Below, one piece after another: positions 1 through 7,241 of a DNA stretch of 8,597 nucleotides. Source of the stretch: Methanobacteriota archaeon (GTDB lineage: Archaea; Thermoplasmatota; Poseidoniia; Poseidoniales; Thalassarchaeaceae). The first letter of the stretch is position 1; each line of letters opens with the position of its first letter. The translations under genes and the position numbers were made by a program. The notes beneath the pieces are model-generated. The model was not told the origin of the DNA, ran no database searches, and worked only from the letters and a program-made list of their open reading frames with translations. Location: assembly GCA_002725475.1 (NCBI GenBank), contig PBPH01000076.1:1-8597 (forward strand), read 5' to 3'.

Positions 1-1
1 A

Positions 2-1288
2 GATCGAGGTGACACGGTGAATGTTACAGTAAAGTGGGAAGTAATGCCCCCAAGTGGAGAGATATTCACAGCATCAGCGTGGGGCTACTCGCCTTGGAGT
101 AATCAAAATTGGTTGTCAGAAAACCCCCCAAGTGAAAGGTTACTGATGCTCGGTACTACAAATGGTAATCTCAATGGCTATCACTGGGACGGAAGTGAAA
201 TGGATGAGGATGCCCATATCAAATTCAATGAGAGAGGTGCGTTTGATGCGGAGATACAAGGGATCCTATTAGCCGATGACCAAAGAGACGGGCGTGTAGA
301 TTTATGGGTTGCATCTGGTGGAATGACAAGAATGTTTTCTGGTTGGACTATGGTTGAGTCTCTAAGTATAGAAGGACCTAATGATTCAGGGCCCATTGAC
401 ATGGTCCTACACACAATAGATGCACCAAATTGGGATGATTTGGGGATAGAAGATGGTATCCTCACATCCTATAGTATCAATACATCCCAGAGTGCAGTTA
501 TTGCAACTCCAGTAAATGACCCAGCTTACATTCTGCAAGATTCAACTGGATATTGGATTCCAATCTATTGGTCGCAGATTGTTGCTATGATTGCCGCTAC
601 TGTGTTGATGGTAGCTTTAACGATTAGACCAGAATGGTATGTAGTAAATACTACTGGAATTCTGACAGGGGCCGGTGTTATTACAATAATCGGAGTAAGT
701 TTTGTTCCAACTTTGATTGTTATTTTCATGGTCATAACTGCGATCTATGATTGGTATGCAGTATACAAATCAAAACATATGCTGGACCTTGCTGATACCA
801 TGATTGGATTAAAACTTCCAATCCTTTTAGTTGCACCTCAAGACAAGGAATATTCGTTCCTCGATGAAGGAGAAGATACAATGAGCAATATGAATGAGCC
901 GCCCGTTGTGATTTCAGAATCTAGCAAGAGTGATTCCACCCAGAGAACTGTTGCTGCCCCACCCCCGCACATCCCAAAGAAGAGCGGTGGGGATGCTCTT
1001 TTCATGGGTCTTGGAGACGTGATTTTCCCTGGAATGTTAGTGATTTCAGCCCTAACTTTCTTACCAGGAGGTGGAACAATATTAGGAATTGGTGACCCAA
1101 TGTTTGTAGCCATTGGAACACTAATTGGTGGTTTAATTGGTTATGCAGTTCTAATGAGTTATGTTGCTATGGGGAGACCTCAGGCTGGCTTACCGTTACT
1201 CAATGGTGGTAGTATCTTAGGGTACTTAATTTCCGGATTAATTGCAGTTGGTTCTGCTGCTGTTTCATTTGGAATAACGATTTTTTGA
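2..1288 (+). CDS. Presenilin/signal peptide peptidase-type intramembrane aspartyl protease (archaeal PSH, DUF1119/PF06550 family), 5'-partial
   Basis: Members of this family cleave transmembrane helices inside the bilayer with two aspartates. Numbering starts at the GTG at base 17. The core shows PEWYVV (205-210), the TM6 motif YD (Y244-D245) followed by AVYKSKHM, the TM7 motif GLGD (331-334), and a GLPLLNGG segment (391-398) at the position of the presenilin PAL motif. I see hydrophobic helices at about 181-202, 210-228, 230-250, 327-348, 362-382 and 398-420, which would be TM4-TM9. Residues 1-175 are soluble and acidic. They resemble beta-propeller or FG-GAP blades (GNLNGYHWDG; DDQRDGRVDLWVAS) and probably face outward between TM3 and TM4. 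The TM6-TM7 loop (about 275-325) is long and polar, with a proline run. The frame stays open to the left edge, so TM1-TM3 should lie upstream; a GAGGTG five bases before GTG 17 makes an internal start possible. The gene ends in tandem TGATGA. The family call is firm; the substrate is unknown. Confidence 0.88.
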   Translation, partial: DRGDTVNVTVKWEVMPPSGEIFTASAWGYSPWSNQNWLSENPPSERLLMLGTTNGNLNGYHWDGSEMDEDAHIKFNERGAFDAEIQGILLADDQRDGRVDLWVASGGMTRMFSGWTMVESLSIEGPNDSGPIDMVLHTIDAPNWDDLGIEDGILTSYSINTSQSAVIATPVNDPAYILQDSTGYWIPIYWSQIVAMIAATVLMVALTIRPEWYVVNTTGILTGAGVITIIGVSFVPTLIVIFMVITAIYDWYAVYKSKHMLDLADTMIGLKLPILLVAPQDKEYSFLDEGEDTMSNMNEPPVVISESSKSDSTQRTVAAPPPHIPKKSGGDALFMGLGDVIFPGMLVISALTFLPGGGTILGIGDPMFVAIGTLIGGLIGYAVLMSYVAMGRPQAGLPLLNGGSILGYLISGLIAVGSAAVSFGITIF

Positions 1289-1318
1289 TGACGGGTTGGT
1301 TCAATATAATTACGAAAT

Positions 1319-1329
1319 AAGGAGGTGAT
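1319..1329 (+). promoter_or_regulatory. Strong Shine-Dalgarno site of serS
   Basis: AAGGAGGTGAT is an almost full complement of the 3' end of 16S rRNA. It lies 6 bases before ATG 1336 and fixes the serS start. It indicates leadered, SD-driven translation for this gene. Confidence 0.85.
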
Positions 1330-1335
1330 GAGAAA

Positions 1336-2619
1336 ATGCTAGACATCAATATGTTCCGAGAACACGCTGACATAATTCGTGCCGATCACGATAAGCGGGG
1401 GTTATCTCATGACCAGATTGATGAAGTCATTCGTCTCGATAACAATTGGAAAAAAGCCCGATATGATGCAGACCAATTGAGAAGGGTTAGAAATGAGGCT
1501 GCAAGAGGAATTGCGGAAGCAAAGAAAGCTGGAAATGATGAAGAGATGCAGAACATCCTAGCAGAAGTTGCATCACTTGGAGAACAGATAGATGCTCTTG
1601 GAGTCGAGGCGGATAATCTAGAGAACAGCAGGGATGAATTACGAATGAAAATTCCTAATATTCTTCACGAAAGTGTGCCGGTGGGAGAAAATGAAGAGGG
1701 GAACACCTTGCATAGCAAACATGGAAACAAAAAGGAATACCCATTCCAACCAAAGACACACAATGAATTAGTTGATCAAAACAATTGGGTGGATTTGCCA
1801 AGAGCAGCGAAGATTGCAGGTAGTCGATTCTATTTTCTGAAAGGCGATTTGGCTAGGATGGAATTGGCATTACAGCAGTATGCAGTTGATTTCTTGACTG
1901 TGCGAGGATATACCTTCGTTCAACCACCAGTTATGATGAACCGCACTGCATACGAAGGTGTCACTGATTTAGCTGATTTTGAGACTGTGATGTATAATGT
2001 CCAACCTGAAGGATTCTATACAATCGCAACTAGCGAGCACCCCCTAACTGCTATGTTCATGGACGAAGTCATGGAACCATCGATGTTACCAATGAAAATG
2101 GTAGGAATTTCACCGTGCTTCAGAAGAGAAGTTGGAGCACATGGTCAATCTGACAAAGGAATTTGGAGAGTTCACCAATTCACTAAGGTTGAACAAATTA
2201 TAATCAGCAAGCCAGAGGACTCATGGGAATTACATGAAGAATTGTTATCCAACTGCCTTGAGTTATGGGATTCAATGGATTTGCATTATGAAGTTGTAAA
2301 TATCTGTACAGGTGACATGGGCACTGTGGCATCAAAAAAGTATGATCTAGAGGCGTGGTTACCAGGCGTAGGCACCTACAAGGAGGTTGTATCTTGTTCG
2401 AACTGCACCGATTATCAAGCTAACCGACTAAGAATGAGATTTCGCACCCCTGATGGAAATGAATCAGTACACACCCTCAATTCTACTGCCGTTGCTACTA
2501 GCAGAGCGTTAGTAGCTATTATCGAACAGAATCAAACTGAAACTGGAGATGTAGAAGTGCCTCAAGTATTACAACCCTATATGCAAGGACAAAAATTGTT
2601 GAAATCTTGCAATTGGTAA
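1336..2619 (+). CDS. serS: Seryl-tRNA synthetase (class II, common type)
   Basis: Charges tRNA-Ser (and tRNA-Sec where present) with serine in the cytoplasm. At 427 residues it has the normal family length. Residues about 1-110 form the charged, heptad-like antiparallel coiled-coil arm that grips the long variable arm of the tRNA. Class II motif 1 lies around 174-200. TSE (232-234) is the serine-pocket segment. Motif 2 carries FRRE (262-265) and continues through WRVHQFTKVE (277-286). Cys-rich SCSNCTDYQANR (353-364) is typical of the family, and motif 3 is NSTAVATSRALVAIIE (382-397) with the ATP-contacting R390. It is the common SerRS, not the rare methanogen-type enzyme. The ATG at 1336 is set by the strong SD site. 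The gene is 47 bases downstream of the presenilin-type gene and may be co-transcribed with it. It converges on the carboxylase block with 17 bases between stop codons. Nothing in it looks broken. Confidence 0.98.
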   Translation: MLDINMFREHADIIRADHDKRGLSHDQIDEVIRLDNNWKKARYDADQLRRVRNEAARGIAEAKKAGNDEEMQNILAEVASLGEQIDALGVEADNLENSRDELRMKIPNILHESVPVGENEEGNTLHSKHGNKKEYPFQPKTHNELVDQNNWVDLPRAAKIAGSRFYFLKGDLARMELALQQYAVDFLTVRGYTFVQPPVMMNRTAYEGVTDLADFETVMYNVQPEGFYTIATSEHPLTAMFMDEVMEPSMLPMKMVGISPCFRREVGAHGQSDKGIWRVHQFTKVEQIIISKPEDSWELHEELLSNCLELWDSMDLHYEVVNICTGDMGTVASKKYDLEAWLPGVGTYKEVVSCSNCTDYQANRLRMRFRTPDGNESVHTLNSTAVATSRALVAIIEQNQTETGDVEVPQVLQPYMQGQKLLKSCNW

Positions 2620-2636
2620 ATTGATTTTTCAATTGC
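2609..2636. terminator. Candidate hairpin/oligo-T terminator between convergent genes
   Basis: GCAATTG (2609-2615) and CAATTGC (2630-2636) are perfect inverted arms. An alternative inner stem pairs AATTGA (2619-2624) with TCAATT (2629-2634) around a TTTT loop. A T5 run at 2625-2629 could help stop plus-strand transcription from serS, as archaeal polymerase responds to oligo-T. The element overlaps the serS stop codon and abuts that of the biotin carrier gene. The stems are A/T-rich and weak, so this is only a candidate. Confidence 0.35.
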
Positions 2637-3146
2637 TTATTCAGACTCTTCTATTTCAATCAAAATAGCGCCCTGGTTCACTTGGGTTCCTGCCTCGAAG
2701 TGAATGGCAGTCACTACACCATCGACTGGAGAGCAAATTCGGTTCTCCATTTTCATGGCTTCAAGAATTAGAAGTGTTTGTCCTGCATTTACAGATTCCC
2801 CTACAGAAGACAATATTGATAGTATCTTACCAGGCATTGGTGAGGTCAAACCTCCTGATTGTTCAAATGTGCTTTGCGCCCCTGCCTCAACAACTGAAAC
2901 TCTTGATGTATGTCCATTGTGATGAATCCACCATACATCACCTACTTTTGCAAGAACTATATTTTCAGAACCGGCTCCCCTGTTGATAGTCATCTCCTCC
3001 TGTACCTCTGTAGTAGAAATCTGCCACTCTTCAACATCAACCGGCTCCCCGTCAACAGATACTTGTAGAGCAACATAACCAATATCTGATTGTACTGCAG
3101 CAACAGTCCATTTCGTGTCATTTTTATGATTGATAAAATTCTTCAA
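2637..3146 (-). CDS. Biotin carboxyl carrier protein (acyl-CoA carboxylase alpha subunit, C-terminal half)
   Basis: Carries the biotin that shuttles the carboxyl group between the biotin carboxylase and the carboxyltransferase. Of 169 residues, the C-terminal ~70 form a biotinyl/lipoyl domain with PMPGKI (103-108) and the biotin site AMKM (130-133), where K132 is the biotinylated lysine. Residues ~12-90 look like a beta-rich linker (e.g. WWIHHNGHTSRV, 72-83). They match the barrel of the BT domain that joins the carboxylase and carrier domains in fused MCC/PCC alpha subunits. The start is TTG 3146: GAGGTG (3157-3152) sits five bases upstream and no other good start exists before residue 52. 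It is the last gene of the minus-strand cluster. Its frame is the same as that of the preceding biotin carboxylase, separated by one TGA and three codons. Separate ~510-residue carboxylase and ~170-residue carrier genes are also known from other archaeal acyl-CoA carboxylases. Confidence 0.93.
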   Translation of the reverse strand: MKNFINHKNDTKWTVAAVQSDIGYVALQVSVDGEPVDVEEWQISTTEVQEEMTINRGAGSENIVLAKVGDVWWIHHNGHTSRVSVVEAGAQSTFEQSGGLTSPMPGKILSILSSVGESVNAGQTLLILEAMKMENRICSPVDGVVTAIHFEAGTQVNQGAILIEIEESE

Positions 3147-3158
3147 ATTGACACCTCA
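3147..3158 (-). promoter_or_regulatory. Stop / Shine-Dalgarno overlap joining the biotin carboxylase and carrier genes
   Basis: On the minus strand the TGA stop of the carboxylase (3158-3156) overlaps a GAGGTG ribosome site (3157-3152), followed five bases later by the TTG start of the carrier gene. This arrangement favours termination-reinitiation, which would keep the two halves of the alpha subunit in fixed ratio. No frame change lies between the genes. Confidence 0.7.
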
Positions 3159-4697
3159 TGGAAAACTTCGACTAATGGATAAAAATGGGTTATATGGATC
3201 CAGAGAGTCCGATAGAGACATTGAATGGGCGGTTAAATGCAAACCTGCTTTTTCACCCACTGCTGCAGCAATTACAGCCACCTTCTCATCGCCACATGAA
3301 GACCAACCGTCAGGCCATTCCCTCTCAATAAAATCAGTAGTTGTTTCTCCGGAAGCAAATTGTGGATTGGTAATCACATCTTTAAGAAATTCAATGTTAG
3401 TAGTGACTCCTAAAACTATGAAATCACTCAAAGCCCGGTGCATTCTTTCAATGGCGGCATCTCTATCAGATGCATGGACAATCAATTTCGCCAACATGGG
3501 ATCAAATTCAATTCCAGCTTTATCTCCCTCTCTAACTCCAGAGTCAAGACGAATTCCTGGACCTTCAGGTGGTCTCCAAACCCTCAAAGGACCTGTCGCA
3601 GGAAGGAAGCCGTTAGCAGCATCCTCTGAGTAAATTCTTGCCTCAATCGCCCAACCACGTGGAGTTACTTGATCTTGAGAAATTTTCAAAGGAAGACCTG
3701 CTGCTATTCTCAATTGCTCTTGAACCAAGTCAACTCCTGTAATGAATTCAGTCACGGGGTGTTCAACCTGCAATCTAGTGTTCATCTCCAAGAAAAAGAA
3801 CTCATCTCCAGACTGGAGGAATTCTACAGTACCTGCGCCCACATAGTTAACTGCTCTTGCTGCGCTAATTGCTGCCTCGCCCATGGCTTGACGTAATTCA
3901 GGAGTTATTGCTACACTTGGTGCTTCTTCAATCACTTTCTGATGTCTCCGTTGGATACTACACTCACGCTCCAAAAGATGGATTGCGCCTCCATGGGTGT
4001 CACACAAAAGTTGAATCTCAATATGGCGCGGAGCAACAATTCTCCTCTCAATATATACTGTATCATCACCAAATGAAGACAGTGCTTCTCTTTGTGCTGC
4101 TAGATATGAGGACTCTAATTGGCCCGGAGAATTGACTTCCCTCATACCCTTGCCGCCGCCACCTGCTGAAGCCTTTAACAAAACAGGATAGCCAATTTCA
4201 CCCGCTAATTGATGAAGTTCTTCCACTGTTTCAGCAAGTGAATTTCCAGAAGCCAACTCTGCCCCTGGAACTAATGGGACATCAGCATCAAGCATTAGAC
4301 GCCGAGAACGAACTTTATCCCCCATGGAATCGATTGCCTTTGCTGGAGGACCTATCCAAATAATTCCATTTGCACCCACTAATTCAGCAAAATCTGACCT
4401 TTCAGAAAGGAATCCATACCCTGGATGAAGTGCGTCTGCGCCTGAGGATATGCATGCGTTGATGATGGCAGTATGAGAAAGATAAGTTGTGGAAAGATCC
4501 GTACCCTCAAGATGTACTGATTCATCAGCCAAATCGACATGCATTGCACCCATATCTGAATCATTGAAAATTGCCACTGTAGATATTCCCATCTCCTTGC
4601 ATCCTCTAATAATTCTGCACGCGATTTCTCCCCTATTAGCTATCAAGACCTTACTGAACTTGAATGGGGCTTCAGAAATCCATGCTGGCAGAGGCAT
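3156..4697 (-). CDS. accC: Biotin carboxylase subunit of acyl-CoA (probably 3-methylcrotonyl-CoA) carboxylase
   Basis: Uses ATP and bicarbonate to carboxylate biotin on the carrier protein. The 513 residues comprise a biotin carboxylase N-domain (KVLIANRGEIACR, 16-28), an ATP-grasp domain with the glycine-rich loop GGGGKG (179-184) after K175, RHIEIQ (224-229), ERECSIQRRHQK (243-254) and the catalytic EMNTRLQVEHPVTE (304-317), and a C-domain to about 455. All key residues I can place by memory of AccC are present. The ~60-residue tail (HSMSL..DPYNPF) is longer than bacterial AccC and resembles the helix that starts the BT domain in MCC/PCC alpha, so the split from the carrier falls inside that domain. 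ATG 4697 is supported by AGGAG eight bases upstream, which overlaps the end of the hydratase gene. The substrate is set by the beta subunit; methylcrotonyl-CoA is inferred from neighbours. The accC symbol reflects the family, not proof of an acetyl-CoA carboxylase. Confidence 0.95.
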   Translation of the reverse strand: MPLPAWISEAPFKFSKVLIANRGEIACRIIRGCKEMGISTVAIFNDSDMGAMHVDLADESVHLEGTDLSTTYLSHTAIINACISSGADALHPGYGFLSERSDFAELVGANGIIWIGPPAKAIDSMGDKVRSRRLMLDADVPLVPGAELASGNSLAETVEELHQLAGEIGYPVLLKASAGGGGKGMREVNSPGQLESSYLAAQREALSSFGDDTVYIERRIVAPRHIEIQLLCDTHGGAIHLLERECSIQRRHQKVIEEAPSVAITPELRQAMGEAAISAARAVNYVGAGTVEFLQSGDEFFFLEMNTRLQVEHPVTEFITGVDLVQEQLRIAAGLPLKISQDQVTPRGWAIEARIYSEDAANGFLPATGPLRVWRPPEGPGIRLDSGVREGDKAGIEFDPMLAKLIVHASDRDAAIERMHRALSDFIVLGVTTNIEFLKDVITNPQFASGETTTDFIEREWPDGWSSCGDEKVAVIAAAVGEKAGLHLTAHSMSLSDSLDPYNPFLSISRSFP

Positions 4698-4702
4698 TCA
4701 TT

Positions 4703-5569
4703 TCACTCCTGATTCCAATTTGGCGAGCGCTTCTCTAGGAACGAGGCAAGGCCTTCTTGACCCTCCTCGGAACCTCGCATTGCACTAGTTTTGTCCAATG
4801 TCCATTGCCGTAATTCTTCATCGGTTCCATTCCATCGATCAAATGTAAGTGTTAGTTTTTTGGCCTCCGCCACCGCCATAGGTCCAGTAGTCAATACTTC
4901 ATCAATCACCTTTTGAATTGCGTCTTCACATGCATCTTCCATCCAATAAGAATTGATTAGACCAACATGCTTTGCCTCTTCCCCATCTATTCGGCCTGCT
5001 AACATTGAAAGACGACGAAATTCGGCACTACCAACTTTCCTGTAAACGTAAGGCCCAATGACTGCAGGTAAGATACCCAACTTTGCTTCAGACAATGCTA
5101 TTTTGATATGTTGTCCTGAACCAACAACGTGATCGAGGCAGGCAATGAGGCCGACCCCCCCGCCGAGAGCAACACCCTGTACCTTTCCGATAGTGAAACA
5201 TGGATGAGACCAGAGATTGTGAAACAATCGATCGAGGCGTTCCGAATCAGCACGGTTCTCTTCCGGACTCTTGGCCCCCGCATCTCGCATCATGTTGATG
5301 TCTGCGCCAGCACAGAAGTGTTTGCCCGCACCCCTCAATACGATGACACGGAGATAAGCAACACCATCCTCATCAGTGAGTGCGCCACGCTCACCAACAG
5401 ATCTATTCCTAGTCCAATCGAGAATTGAGATGATTTCACTAATGAGCTGAATATTTAGTGCGTTATACACATCTTCGCGCTCGAGAGTCAGGTGCCCAAT
5501 TGCCCCCTCAATTCTAAGCGAGCAAAGACTCGTTTCTGGCTTCAAATCTCCAATTGCATAATTTGACAT
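4703..5569 (-). CDS. liuC: Enoyl-CoA hydratase/isomerase family protein, probable 3-methylglutaconyl-CoA hydratase
   Basis: Crotonase-fold enzyme, probably hydrating 3-methylglutaconyl-CoA to HMG-CoA in leucine breakdown. Numbering from ATG 5569 (288 residues): HFCAGADI (84-91) forms part of the CoA/oxyanion pocket; LGGGVGLIAC (135-144) gives the second oxyanion contact; SEAKLGILPAVIGPYV (160-175) carries the catalytic-type E161. The pair GGGVGLIA plus PAVI.PYV recalls bacterial LiuC. The first crotonase glutamate (GGGxE) is Gly here, as I recall for LiuC-like members. A polar stretch (about 54-72) before the strand LRVIVLRG looks like an insertion. I prefer ATG 5569 because AAAGGAG lies 8 bases upstream; an in-frame GTG at 5587 overlapping the mccB stop would add six residues. 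The gene sits between the beta and alpha carboxylase genes, as in liuB-liuC-liuD, which is the main reason for the substrate. Another short-branched enoyl-CoA substrate remains possible. Confidence 0.85.
   Translation of the reverse strand: MSNYAIGDLKPETSLCSLRIEGAIGHLTLEREDVYNALNIQLISEIISILDWTRNRSVGERGALTDEDGVAYLRVIVLRGAGKHFCAGADINMMRDAGAKSPEENRADSERLDRLFHNLWSHPCFTIGKVQGVALGGGVGLIACLDHVVGSGQHIKIALSEAKLGILPAVIGPYVYRKVGSAEFRRLSMLAGRIDGEEAKHVGLINSYWMEDACEDAIQKVIDEVLTTGPMAVAEAKKLTLTFDRWNGTDEELRQWTLDKTSAMRGSEEGQEGLASFLEKRSPNWNQE
4706..4710 (-). promoter_or_regulatory. Shine-Dalgarno site of the biotin carboxylase gene
   Basis: AGGAG on the minus strand, 8 bases before ATG 4697, lies inside the last codons of the hydratase gene, directly before its TGA. 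It fixes the start and shows the two genes are translationally linked. Confidence 0.75.
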
Positions 5570-5577
5570 TCCAATTG

Positions 5578-5584
5578 CTCCTTT
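5578..5584 (-). promoter_or_regulatory. Shine-Dalgarno site deciding the hydratase start
   Basis: AAAGGAG on the minus strand lies 8 bases before ATG 5569 and begins at the last base of the mccB TGA. The alternative GTG 5587 has no comparable site upstream, so the ATG is the better start. Confidence 0.7.
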
Positions 5585-7194
5585 CACATTCTGAAAATTC
5601 CATATTCAGTATCTGGTAGTGGTGCATTTAATGCTGCTGAAATACTCAATCCTAACACATCACGTGTGTCTCTTGGATCAATGATACCATCATCCCAAAT
5701 TCTAGCAGTAGCATAGTACGGAGAGCCTTCGGTATCATATTTTTCAAGAATTGGCCTCTGGAACTCATCCAACTCTTCACCTTCCATAGGTGACTTTCCT
5801 TCCCTTGCTCTCTGATCCTGTTTTACAGTAGTCAAGACACTGGATGCCTGAGGGCCACCCATTACTGAAATTCTAGAGTTGGGCCACATGAATATGAATC
5901 GCGGATCGTACCCCCTACCACACATAGCATAGTTCCCGGCACCGTGAGAACCGCCGATAATTACTGTGAATTTAGGTACTGGAGCACAAGCCACTGCTGT
6001 AACCATCTTAGCGCCGTCTTTAGCGATGCCCCCCGCTTCATATTCACTACCAACCATAAATCCAGTAATATTCTGCAAGAAGATAAGTGGGGTCCCTCGC
6101 TGACCACATAATTCAACAAAATGCGCTGCCTTCAATGCGGACTCGCTGAAAAGTATCCCATTATTTGCAATTATTCCAACAGGATAGCCGTGAATTTTTG
6201 CAAAGCCGCAAACTATTGTTGTCCCATAACGTGCCTTGAATTCATGGAAACGAGACCCGTCTACTATTCGGCCAATGACTTCCCTAACATCGTATGGCAT
6301 ACGATTGTCATTTGGAATGATTCCTAACAACTCTTCTGGGTCATAATGAGGGGGTTCAGGGGTGGTAATATCCAGTGCGACTTTGTAAGGAGGAGGTAGA
6401 TTCTCTACGATGTTGCGAACAATCCTAAGAGCTTCTGCTTCATCTTCAGCAAAATGATCGGCAACGCCTGACTTTACTGTGTGAATTTCCGCACCCCCGA
6501 GCTCCTCGGCTGTCACCTCTTCCCCTGTTGCAGCCTTTACTAATGGCGGACCGCCGAGGAAAATCGTGCCGTTGCCCTTTACGATGATTGATTCATCACT
6601 CATTGCAGGGACATATGCTCCACCAGCGGTGCATGAACCCAAAACTGCTGATATTTGTGGAATGCCTTTACCACTCATTACCGCTTGATTGTAGAAAATT
6701 CTTCCAAAATGCTCCCTATCTGGGAATACTTCATCCTGCATAGGTAAGAATGCACCCCCTGAATCAACCAAATATATGCAGGGCAGATGGTTCTGCTCAG
6801 CGATATTCTGGGCCCTGATATGTTTTTTGACAGTCATTGGATAGTAAGAGCCCCCTTTGATTGTCGCATCATTAGCCACAAACATGCACTCTCTACCATG
6901 AACCATTCCAATTCCAGTAATCACCCCAGCACTGTGCGCATTTCCATCATAAAGTCCGTTTGCTGCAAGAGTGCTTAATTCGAGAAAAGCTGTCCCTGCG
7001 TCACAAATCGCAGAAATTCTCTCTCTAGCCAACATTTTACCACGGTTACGATGGCGTTCAACATATTTACCGCCTCCACCTTGTTGAACCGTCTCTATAC
7101 GGCCCCTTAATGCTGCAATTAGAGCCTTGTTTTGCTCTAGATTAGCACTGTATTGTTCATCGCCAGAACGCACTGAAGTGGGTAGTCTATCCAT
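5584..7194 (-). CDS. liuB: Methylcrotonyl-CoA carboxylase carboxyltransferase (beta) subunit
   Basis: Transfers the carboxyl group from biotin to 3-methylcrotonyl-CoA, giving 3-methylglutaconyl-CoA. Numbering from ATG 7194 (536 residues, normal for the family): N-terminal crotonase-like half with RHRNRGKMLARERI (47-60), YLVDSGGAFLP (141-151), DEVFPDREHFGRIF (154-167) and GSCTAGGAYVPAMSDES (186-202); C-terminal half with NITGFMVG (375-382), GGSHGAGNYAMCGRGYDP (414-431), MGGPQA (445-450), and the ending YYATARIWDDG..IDP...LG. These blocks, with FLGGPPLVKAATGE (212-225), are those of MCC beta rather than propionyl- or acetyl-CoA carboxylase beta. ATG 7194 aligns with the usual LP.. start of the family but has no SD site. 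A TTG at 7245, overlapping the TGA of the upstream gene, would add 17 atypical residues. It shares a cluster with the hydratase and both alpha-subunit genes. Regulation may involve the hairpin directly before the ATG. Confidence 0.95.
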   Translation of the reverse strand: MDRLPTSVRSGDEQYSANLEQNKALIAALRGRIETVQQGGGGKYVERHRNRGKMLARERISAICDAGTAFLELSTLAANGLYDGNAHSAGVITGIGMVHGRECMFVANDATIKGGSYYPMTVKKHIRAQNIAEQNHLPCIYLVDSGGAFLPMQDEVFPDREHFGRIFYNQAVMSGKGIPQISAVLGSCTAGGAYVPAMSDESIIVKGNGTIFLGGPPLVKAATGEEVTAEELGGAEIHTVKSGVADHFAEDEAEALRIVRNIVENLPPPYKVALDITTPEPPHYDPEELLGIIPNDNRMPYDVREVIGRIVDGSRFHEFKARYGTTIVCGFAKIHGYPVGIIANNGILFSESALKAAHFVELCGQRGTPLIFLQNITGFMVGSEYEAGGIAKDGAKMVTAVACAPVPKFTVIIGGSHGAGNYAMCGRGYDPRFIFMWPNSRISVMGGPQASSVLTTVKQDQRAREGKSPMEGEELDEFQRPILEKYDTEGSPYYATARIWDDGIIDPRDTRDVLGLSISAALNAPLPDTEYGIFRM

Positions 7195-7195
7195 G

Positions 7196-7212
7196 TCGAC
7201 CCATAGGGTCGA
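7196..7212. repeat. Perfect 7-bp inverted repeat directly upstream of mccB
   Basis: TCGACCC (7196-7202) and GGGTCGA (7206-7212) are exact inverted arms around a 3-base centre. The element ends one base before ATG 7194 on the minus strand. It could be a transcription-factor operator, or an RNA stem affecting initiation. If translation began at TTG 7245 it would be coding and the palindrome might be chance. Confidence 0.45.
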
Positions 7213-7241
7213 ATACAAACAGGTGCTTGAACGGTGCGGCT

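Noticed and set aside
1303..1310. AATATAAT as an archaeal TATA box for serS
   Set aside because: A start point about 25 bases downstream would fall after the strong Shine-Dalgarno site and exclude it from the transcript. Co-transcription with the upstream gene, or another promoter, fits better.
3156..3158. UGA recoding (as selenocysteine or as a sense codon genome-wide)
   Set aside because: UGA clearly ends the presenilin-type, hydratase, carboxyltransferase and DUF63 genes here. I see no SECIS-like structure at this site, although I could not compute folding.
3130..3633. Long plus-strand open frame opposite the biotin carboxylase
   Set aside because: It has no family features and lies antisense to a well-conserved gene with a good ribosome site; it reads as a shadow of that gene.
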